This document shows, in pieces, positions 1 through 5,111 of a DNA stretch of 5,743 nucleotides. The notes beneath the pieces were generated by a model. That model saw only the letters and a list, made by a program, of their open reading frames with translations, searched no databases and was not told the DNA's origin. The stretch is from Oscillospiraceae bacterium (GTDB lineage: Bacteria > Bacillota > Clostridia > Saccharofermentanales > Saccharofermentanaceae), in contig CACXGG010000214.1 of NCBI GenBank assembly GCA_902767145.1, forward strand, positions 1 to 5,743, given 5' to 3'. Each line of letters starts with the position of its first letter. Position 1 is the first letter of the stretch. The translations under genes and the position numbers were made by a program.

Positions 1-77
1 ATCCAGATATTTCTGTTCGGGATAAGCGTATACGATGGCCGCTATACCGTTGAAGGAATACATACCAGATGATCATA
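1..77. other. Edge of an unidentified neighbouring gene, strand unresolved
   Basis: Two readings are open to the window edge. On the plus strand one frame reads from base 1 to a TGA at 70-72, ending in DGRYTVEGIHTR; this would be the C-terminus of a gene convergent with the methyltransferase gene. On the minus strand an ATG at 63-61 opens MYSFNGIAAIVYAYPEQKYL and continues off the left edge; this would be a gene downstream of and co-directional with the methyltransferase. Another minus-strand ATG at 76-74, one base after the methyltransferase stop, opens a less protein-like frame. The third-position composition of the two main readings is similar, so it does not decide. The minus-strand start has no visible Shine-Dalgarno sequence, and I see no terminator here. 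I do not recognise either peptide. Confidence 0.25.
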
Positions 78-1424
78 TTAGATCACTTTTCCCTTGGAAA
101 GCATGACAACCGTTTCCACATGGCTGGTCTGGGGGAACATGTCCACAGGAGTTACGCTCTTTACATCATAGCTTCCCCTGAACTGCTTTAAGTCCCTTGC
201 CAGGGTTGCCGGGTCGCAGGAGATATAGACAATAGTCTCCGGACCTGCCGCTATTATGTTCCTTATGGTCCGGTCATCCGATCCTTTTCTGGGGGGATCG
301 ATGATGACGGCGTCAGGGGAGGGGAGGCCTTCCTTGGAGATGTCCGTCCTGGTGAGATCCCTCAGAAGGAACCTGGCGCTCTTTATGCCTGACAGCCCGG
401 CATTTATCTTGGCTGATTCAACGGCTTCTCCCGATACCTCAATGCCGGTGAGTTCCTGTCCTTCCCTTACGACGGAAAGACCAACCGATCCGGTGCCGCA
501 GTAAAGGTCCCAGATGGTCTTTGCGCTTTCCGTACCCTTTGCTGCTTCGCCATAGAGCTTCTCTGCCTGATCCGTGTTGACCTGGAAGAACGCACCGGAC
601 TTTATGAGAAACTCCCTGCCGCAGAGCTTTTCCCTGTAGCTGTCTGTTCCTGTAAGGACGACCCTCTTTCCGGATCTTGTCCTCCTGTCTGTCCTGGTGG
701 GACTGATGCGCAGAAGGATGCCTTTTATCTCATATCCTTCCGTGGCATTTTCCAGCTTTTTCTCCATATCTGTTCTGCCTATGTAGTCACCGGCATCCCT
801 GATGATGGTCTCGTGGGATCCCTCCATATCTGTTACGAATTCTATGAGAAGTTCTTTAGTTCTTTCAGAGCCTCTCAGGACAAGACCTGAGAAGAGCCTC
901 TGGGGGGCATCTTTGAAGATGCTTTCCATCTCCAGTCTTATCTTTGAGAAGACTTCGTACTCCAGGGGAGAGACGGCTATCTTCACTGCCTCGCCGGTAC
1001 CTTCCTCAGAGAAGCAGATGGTGTTTTCGTCGATCTTATACTGGGTATGGTTTCTGTAGTGGAGTTCCCTTCCTGAGGGGACGGTATCGTTGAGGATACT
1101 GTCTGCCTCCTCTTCTTTGAAGCCGCCGATCTTTATGAGGCAGGACCTGACCTTGTCCTTTTTGTATTCCAGCTGCTTTTGGTAGTCCAGGTGGATAAGG
1201 TTTGCTCCGGGGATGGGATCTTCCTGCGTCCTGTCTTCTGAAGCTCTTATTATCTTCAGGAGCTTTCCTCTGGCAAACCGCGATCTCTCCTCTGTGATCT
1301 CTGCTTCCGCTTCCTCACCGGGAAGGGCTCCGGGGATAAAGATCTTCTTGCCTGATGAAAGGGCCCCGATGCCTTCTCCATCAGTGCCCAGAGCCGTTAT
1401 GGAAACCGTTACCACATTCTTCAT
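78..1424 (-). CDS. rlmD: RumA/RlmD-family RNA (uracil-5-)-methyltransferase lacking the Fe-S cysteines
   Basis: A SAM-dependent enzyme of 448 residues that methylates C5 of a uridine in RNA. Family members act on 23S rRNA (U1939 or U747) or on tRNA U54, so the exact target is not certain. Residues 1-58 form a TRAM-type RNA-binding domain (GTDGEGIG at 13-20, IPGALPGE at 30-37). The catalytic Rossmann domain carries FFQVN (279-283), the SAM motif WDLYCGTGSVGL (305-316), the acidic GIEV (327-330), DPPRKG (376-381), the nucleophile Cys403 in SCDPATLARDL, and HVETV (435-439) with the presumed general-base Glu437. Length is normal for the family. The CxxxxxCGGC cluster expected around residues 65-78 is missing and reads EDPIPGANLIH; the fourth ligand position appears to be Ser152 (VSPLE). 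The ATG at 1424 is fixed by an in-frame TAA at 1435-1433 and by a TRAM domain that begins at once; there is no Shine-Dalgarno sequence before it. The RumA-like family is certain; the rlmD assignment over a trmA- or rlmC-type role is inferred. Confidence 0.9.
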   Translation of the reverse strand: MKNVVTVSITALGTDGEGIGALSSGKKIFIPGALPGEEAEAEITEERSRFARGKLLKIIRASEDRTQEDPIPGANLIHLDYQKQLEYKKDKVRSCLIKIGGFKEEEADSILNDTVPSGRELHYRNHTQYKIDENTICFSEEGTGEAVKIAVSPLEYEVFSKIRLEMESIFKDAPQRLFSGLVLRGSERTKELLIEFVTDMEGSHETIIRDAGDYIGRTDMEKKLENATEGYEIKGILLRISPTRTDRRTRSGKRVVLTGTDSYREKLCGREFLIKSGAFFQVNTDQAEKLYGEAAKGTESAKTIWDLYCGTGSVGLSVVREGQELTGIEVSGEAVESAKINAGLSGIKSARFLLRDLTRTDISKEGLPSPDAVIIDPPRKGSDDRTIRNIIAAGPETIVYISCDPATLARDLKQFRGSYDVKSVTPVDMFPQTSHVETVVMLSKGKVI

Positions 1425-1430
1425 ACAAGG

Positions 1431-1461
1431 ATTTTAACATTTTCCCGGTGTTTAATGGTAA
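1431..1461 (-). promoter_or_regulatory. Putative extended -10 promoter for the methyltransferase gene
   Basis: Read on the minus strand, TGTTAAAAT (1439-1431) matches an extended -10 (TGn plus TAAAAT, five of six to TATAAT). TTACCA (1461-1456), four of six to TTGACA, lies 19 bases upstream as a weak -35. Six bases separate the -10 from the ATG at 1424, so the expected transcription start falls on or next to the A of the start codon, giving a leaderless or almost leaderless mRNA. This fits the absence of a ribosome-binding site. It overlaps the divergent promoter almost completely. It is a prediction from motif match only. Confidence 0.5.
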
Positions 1462-1464
1462 AAT
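1434..1464 (+). promoter_or_regulatory. Putative extended -10 promoter for the PBP-glycosyltransferase operon
   Basis: TTAACA at 1434-1439 (five of six to TTGACA) is followed after 19 bases by TAAAAT at 1459-1464. That -10 is preceded by TGG, giving an extended -10 that can offset the long spacer. The expected start is near 1471, leaving a leader of about 25 bases that contains the palindrome TTAATTAA (1471-1478) and the Shine-Dalgarno sequence AAAGGGA (1483-1489), six bases before the ATG. The promoter shares its bases with the divergent promoter for the methyltransferase, so the two units may compete for polymerase. Confidence 0.55.
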
Positions 1465-1495
1465 ATGTTGTTAATTAAGAAGAAAGGGAATAGAA

Positions 1496-3769
1496 ATGAC
1501 AGATTCGAGAGGCAGACAGATGAGGAATTCGGCTCCCGTAGCGCCTGAAGACAGCGCACTTGCCGACGATCTCCGATCTAATCTTAAAGGAAAGCCCACA
1601 AGGTCAGGATTTAACCGCAGCTGGTTCTCAGAAATGGTCAGCTTCCTTGCTGATATCCTGAAGATCGTCATCGTTCTCATATTATGTGCATGCTTTGCCT
1701 TTGGAGGATTCGGCGCAGGAATGCTCCTGGGTTATGTCTCCACCACAAAGCCCCTTTCCATCTCAGACCTGACCCAGACAGAAGAGGCTCAGACTTCTTT
1801 TGTATATGATATTGAAGGTAATGTCATCGCCAAGCTCACCGGTAACGAGAACGTGGACAGGATCTATGTTCCCATCGGTGATATAAAGGATACTTATATA
1901 GATGAGGCCATCATAAGCATCGAGGACGAGAGATTCTACGAGCATTCCGGTATCGATATCCGAAGGATCGGAAGTGCCGTTCTCTCAGCCCTTCTCAACG
2001 GCGGTACTGCTACATACGGCGGATCCACCATCACACAGCAGACGGTAAAGCTCATCTCCGGACAGGACCAGCACTCCACATCGCGTAAGGTACAGGAGTG
2101 GTTCTCAGCTATGAGCCTTGAGCAGGATCTTTCCAAGGATGAGATCATGGAACTCTACATCAACCTGGCTCCCATGGGCAATAACTATGTGGGTGTCCAG
2201 TCCGCTGCCCAGAACTATTTCGGCAAGGACGCCAGCGAGCTGAACCTTGCAGAGTGTGCACTCCTGGCAGGTCTTCCCAAGAGCCCCTCTTACTACAATC
2301 CCTTGAGGGAGTCAGGAAGAAGAAACGCCCTCAGGAGGATGCGTATCGTCCTTTCCAAGATGTATGAGCTTGGCCATATAACAGAGGAGGAATATCAGGA
2401 CGCACTCAATACCGAGATCGTATTCAAGACCCAGGAGACAACTTCCTCCAACGATATCAATTCCTACTTTGCAGAGTATGCCATCCAGGAAGTTATAAAT
2501 GACCTTACGGAAGCAAGAAATATCTCTTCTTCCCTTGCTACCACCATCGTATACAACAGGGGATACCACATCTATACCACTCTGGAGCCTGACGTTCAGG
2601 CAGTGGTGGATGAAGCCTTTATGAACAGGGATCTGTTCCAGACGGATCCGACCCTGCTCTTTGACCTGCCCGAAAAACCACAGGCGGGCATGGTGGTAAT
2701 AAACGTCCAGACGGGAGCCATAGCGGCCATGCAGGGTGGCTATGGACAGAAGACGGTGAACCTGGGACTGAACCGAGCGGTATCGGCCTACCGATCGCCG
2801 GGTTCGTCCATAAAACCGATCCTCGATTATGCCCCGGCTCTGGAGCTTCAGCTGATAACCCCGGCAACGATCTATAATGACCAGGAGAGCCATTTCGATC
2901 CCAACAATCCTGATATGGCATGGCCTTTGAATGCCGACAGGTCCTATGCAGGTCCCATGACCATCAGAAGGGCGGTAACCCTCTCCAAGAATACCATCGC
3001 CGTTGCGGTGTGGTATGAGGTCAGCGGAGATACGGCACTCTGGTTCCTTTCCAGGGAGGGTATCGACAGGCTGGATGAGGGAGCATATCCCGCCCAGGCC
3101 ATCGGAGCCTTCACCAAGGGTATGACACCCCTTGAGATGTGCGGAGCCTATAACACCCTGGCATCAGGCGGTACTTATACAGAGCCCTATGCATATACAT
3201 CGGTAGTTGATAATGCCGGAAATGTAGTCCTTCAGTGTAATCCCGAGACCCACCAGGTCTATTCCCCGGAGACGGCATTCCTCATGAGCGATATGCTGGA
3301 GGATGTTATCACGGAAGGTACTGCTGCAGGAAATGCATCCATCATCACCAATGACGACGGCGAATATATCGCCACAGCAGGTAAGACAGGAACCACCGAT
3401 GATAACCTTGACAAGTGGTTCTGCGGATATACGCCTTATTACTGCGCTGCAGTATGGTACGGATATGACAACAGGCTGAGACAGACTGTCATCCCTTCAG
3501 GAGACAGGAGCAATGCCATCAGGATCTGGTACTACGTCATGAGCCGTATCCATGGTGACTGTGAGAGCATGGCATTTGAGATGCCGGATGACATCATCCA
3601 GGTAGAGGTATGCTCCTCCGGATACTATGCTACGGAGTACTGCCGTGAAGAGGGTACGACCATCACTGATTACTTCATCGAGGGATCTTATCTGACGCCC
3701 ACCAGCGACAATCCCTGTCCCATCCACGAGGAGGATGACGACGACGACGATGATGATGACGACGACTGA
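1496..3769 (+). CDS. Class A penicillin-binding protein (PBP1A-type, GT51 plus transpeptidase)
   Basis: A bifunctional 757-residue peptidoglycan synthase that polymerises lipid II into glycan strands and cross-links the stem peptides outside the membrane. A basic cytoplasmic tail (1-49) precedes one membrane anchor (about 50-81). The GT51 domain shows EDERFYEHSG (143-152, catalytic Glu143), GGSTITQQ (175-182), RKVQEWFSAMSLE (197-209) and SAAQNYFGK (236-244). The penicillin-binding domain shows SSIK (nucleophile Ser437, Lys440), SKN (497-499) and KTGT (630-633). The C-terminal part has cysteines at 706, 716 and 741, common in clostridial homologues, and then an 11-Asp tail (747-757). The start is set by AAAGGGA at 1483-1489. 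It is first in an operon with a GT-C gene that overlaps its stop codon. Oddities are the acidic tail and a codon-usage shift across residues 381-460 around Ser437. The family is certain; it corresponds to ponA/pbp1A-type genes. Confidence 0.96.
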   Translation: MTDSRGRQMRNSAPVAPEDSALADDLRSNLKGKPTRSGFNRSWFSEMVSFLADILKIVIVLILCACFAFGGFGAGMLLGYVSTTKPLSISDLTQTEEAQTSFVYDIEGNVIAKLTGNENVDRIYVPIGDIKDTYIDEAIISIEDERFYEHSGIDIRRIGSAVLSALLNGGTATYGGSTITQQTVKLISGQDQHSTSRKVQEWFSAMSLEQDLSKDEIMELYINLAPMGNNYVGVQSAAQNYFGKDASELNLAECALLAGLPKSPSYYNPLRESGRRNALRRMRIVLSKMYELGHITEEEYQDALNTEIVFKTQETTSSNDINSYFAEYAIQEVINDLTEARNISSSLATTIVYNRGYHIYTTLEPDVQAVVDEAFMNRDLFQTDPTLLFDLPEKPQAGMVVINVQTGAIAAMQGGYGQKTVNLGLNRAVSAYRSPGSSIKPILDYAPALELQLITPATIYNDQESHFDPNNPDMAWPLNADRSYAGPMTIRRAVTLSKNTIAVAVWYEVSGDTALWFLSREGIDRLDEGAYPAQAIGAFTKGMTPLEMCGAYNTLASGGTYTEPYAYTSVVDNAGNVVLQCNPETHQVYSPETAFLMSDMLEDVITEGTAAGNASIITNDDGEYIATAGKTGTTDDNLDKWFCGYTPYYCAAVWYGYDNRLRQTVIPSGDRSNAIRIWYYVMSRIHGDCESMAFEMPDDIIQVEVCSSGYYATEYCREEGTTITDYFIEGSYLTPTSDNPCPIHEEDDDDDDDDDDD
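3728..3766 (+). repeat. GAG/GAY triplet repeat encoding the acidic PBP tail
   Basis: Two GAG codons are followed by eleven GAT/GAC codons running directly into the TGA stop. The GAY run begins at 3734 and mixes GAT and GAC in blocks (one GAT, four GAC, three GAT, three GAC), so it is an imperfect triplet microsatellite. Gain or loss of whole triplets would change only the tail length. The first bases also form GAGGAGG (3728-3734), a Shine-Dalgarno-like stretch, but it lies 34 bases before the next ATG and is too far away to serve it directly. Confidence 0.9.
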
Positions 3770-3771
3770 TG
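3767..3771 (+). promoter_or_regulatory. TGATG stop-start overlap, translational coupling
   Basis: The TGA stop of the PBP gene shares its A with the ATG of the glycosyltransferase gene. No Shine-Dalgarno sequence lies at a usable distance, because the preceding 33 bases are the GAY repeat. Ribosomes finishing the PBP are therefore the likely source of initiation on the second gene. The next in-frame Met (codon 25, at 3841) also lacks a ribosome-binding site and would remove the N-terminal segment, so the overlapping ATG is the best start. Confidence 0.7.
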
Positions 3772-4965
3772 ATCTCAAGAATTGAAAAAAAGATCCTGGG
3801 ATATATAGAGGATCATATAGATGTGCTGTTTTTTGCCATAATGACACTTCTGACCCTAGTGGTCAGATATTGTCTTTTTGGCATCATATCCAAGGACTTT
3901 ATAGAATCGCTTGAGCCCTGGTTCAACCATATAAAGGATCTTGGCTGGAATGGTGCCATGACCACCCAGGTGGGAAATTATAACGTTCCCTACCAGATCA
4001 TCGTCAATATACTCGCCCACATACCGGGTCTTGAGATAGTGACGCTCTATAAGCTCGTTTCAGTGGCCTTTGATTATCTTCTGGCTTTTTCCTGTGTTCT
4101 CTTCGTTAAGAGAGTCTTGGGTAAGAGCGACAGGAAGGTTCTGGCTGCTGTCTTTCTCGGCACGCTCTTCCTTCCCACGGTGATCTTTAATTCATCGGCC
4201 TGGGCGCAGTGTGATTCCATATATGTTTCATTTATCATCCTTGCCCTCGTCTTCCTTTACGAGAATAAGTTCGCACGGGCTTTTATCCTCCTTGGACTGA
4301 GCTTTTCGTTTAAGCTCCAGGCGATCTTTATAATTCCTTTTTTCCTTTACTGGTATTTCTCGAAAAAGAACTTTTCGCTCCTCTACTTTGTACTGGTGCC
4401 CCTGACGGACATCGTGCTCTGCCTTCCTGCGATCCTTTGCGGAAGGTCTTTGATGTCGACCTTCGAAGTCTATCTGTGGCAGTCGCAGTATTATGATTCC
4501 ATGGCATTGAGCGCCCTTAACTTCTGGCAGTTCATGGGCGGTGAGGACGATGCCTTTAGCCCCCTCCGGAATTTTGCTGTTGTATTCACGGCGGCCCTGC
4601 TCGGAGCCGGCCTTTATCTTTTTATGAAGACCAAGGGGAAGGACCTTAAGGACCCTGCAGTCTTCCTTCAGACTGCTCTCTGGACGATGTTCACCTGTTT
4701 TATGTTCCTCCCTGCCATGCATGAGAGATATTCCTATGGTGTGGAGATACTCTTCCTGCTCCTTGTTGTCCTCGGAATGAAGAGATATGCGGTGTTCTTC
4801 ATAGTGTCCCAGATGGACGGGCTTGTAAGATACGGCGGATACCTTTTCGGCAACGGATATGATAAGAGAATATGGGCGGTCATCAACATCCTGCTGTATA
4901 TGGCGGTGACATATGACTTTGTGATCAGTCCGTATTTGAAGCAATATCGAAGCAAGTTGGACTAA
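3769..4965 (+). CDS. Polytopic GT-C glycosyltransferase, Gpi18-like mannosyltransferase family
   Basis: A 398-residue integral membrane protein with many hydrophobic segments, for example about 17-40, 92-115, 125-140, 150-165, 168-200, 205-225, 270-286, 302-316, 324-350 and 368-386. GT-C enzymes use polyprenyl-phosphate sugars and glycosylate acceptors on the outer face of the membrane. The first extracytoplasmic loop holds SKDFIESLEPWF (41-52) with the acidic Asp43 expected of the catalytic loop, followed by QVGNYNVPY (67-75), typical of bacterial Gpi18-like proteins. Further signatures are FNSSAWAQCDS (140-150), FKLQA (181-185), LNFWQF (250-255) and FLPAMHERY (313-321). It is second in an operon with a class A PBP and translationally coupled to it, and an AT-rich terminator follows. 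The context points to decoration of peptidoglycan, a wall polymer or a wall protein, but sugar and acceptor cannot be read from the sequence. The mannose in the family name should not be taken as the substrate. Confidence 0.82.
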   Translation: MISRIEKKILGYIEDHIDVLFFAIMTLLTLVVRYCLFGIISKDFIESLEPWFNHIKDLGWNGAMTTQVGNYNVPYQIIVNILAHIPGLEIVTLYKLVSVAFDYLLAFSCVLFVKRVLGKSDRKVLAAVFLGTLFLPTVIFNSSAWAQCDSIYVSFIILALVFLYENKFARAFILLGLSFSFKLQAIFIIPFFLYWYFSKKNFSLLYFVLVPLTDIVLCLPAILCGRSLMSTFEVYLWQSQYYDSMALSALNFWQFMGGEDDAFSPLRNFAVVFTAALLGAGLYLFMKTKGKDLKDPAVFLQTALWTMFTCFMFLPAMHERYSYGVEILFLLLVVLGMKRYAVFFIVSQMDGLVRYGGYLFGNGYDKRIWAVINILLYMAVTYDFVISPYLKQYRSKLD

Positions 4966-4974
4966 TGTCAGTTT

Positions 4975-5012
4975 ATGATAAGAAAAAATTATGTTTTTTC
5001 ATCATCTTTTTT
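4975..5012 (+). terminator. Rho-independent terminator of the PBP operon
   Basis: GAAAAAA (4982-4988) pairs with TTTTTTC (4994-5000) around the five-base loop TTATG. The stem continues as ATGAT (4975-4979) with ATCAT (5001-5005) beyond a two-base bulge at 4980-4981. A run of six T (5007-5012) follows one base after the stem. It lies 10 bases past the glycosyltransferase stop. The stem is AT-rich, so it may be a leaky terminator. Confidence 0.6.
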
Positions 5013-5032
5013 AGAATTATTCCAATTTAGAC

Positions 5033-5061
5033 TTGTAATGTGATTTTCATTTTGTTATATT
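5033..5061 (+). promoter_or_regulatory. Putative pflB promoter with extended -10
   Basis: TTGTAA (5033-5038, four of six to TTGACA) is followed after exactly 17 bases by TATATT (5056-5061, five of six to TATAAT), itself preceded by TGT, an extended -10. A second possible -10, TATTAT, overlaps at 5058-5063. The start should fall near 5066-5070, leaving a leader of about 40 bases. I see no convincing Rex or CcpA operator at the promoter. Confidence 0.6.
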
Positions 5062-5091
5062 ATAGGTCCAATGAAACGATATTAATTATAG

Positions 5092-5111
5092 AAAGGAAAT
5101 AAATGCTATGA
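5092..5111 (+). promoter_or_regulatory. pflB ribosome-binding site serving two ATGs, with a two-codon minigene
   Basis: The Shine-Dalgarno sequence AAAGGA (5092-5097) lies five bases before an ATG at 5103 and ten bases before the pflB ATG at 5108. The first ATG opens ATG-CTA-TGA, a Met-Leu minigene whose stop (5109-5111) overlaps the pflB start. By spacing the first ATG is at least as well placed, so some initiation there with re-initiation at pflB is possible. The pflB start itself is supported by the encoded protein sequence. Confidence 0.5.

Noticed and set aside
256..1437. Plus-strand open frames of 74-85 codons within the methyltransferase gene
   Set aside because: They are antisense to an intact gene with all catalytic motifs, and none shows a ribosome-binding site or recognisable domain.
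2312..2921. Two overlapping minus-strand open frames (193 and 100 codons) opposite the PBP transpeptidase domain
   Set aside because: Both are antisense to catalytic motifs of the PBP and have no recognisable product. Their length reflects scarce antisense stops, helped by the CCG/TCG/CTG-rich patch.
3735..3785. Small out-of-frame ORF starting inside the GAY repeat and running past the glycosyltransferase start
   Set aside because: Its ATG directly abuts the GAGGAGG stretch with no spacer, and its product is only a Thr/Met repeat reading of the triplet run.
4228..4944. Long open frame of 238 codons on the minus strand opposite the GT-C gene
   Set aside because: It lies wholly antisense to a gene with clear family motifs, and its product is rich in charged and His residues with no recognisable domain. 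It is a shadow of the plus-strand codon pattern.
5051..5068. Possible Rex operator starting TTGTTA over the pflB -10
   Set aside because: Only the left half-site matches; the right half (TATAGG against TAACAA) does not, so the match is explained by the AT-rich promoter.
5070..5084. CcpA cre-like sequence (ATGAAACGATATTAA) in the pflB leader
   Set aside because: It lacks one base between TGAAA and CG compared with the cre consensus, and its right half does not match.
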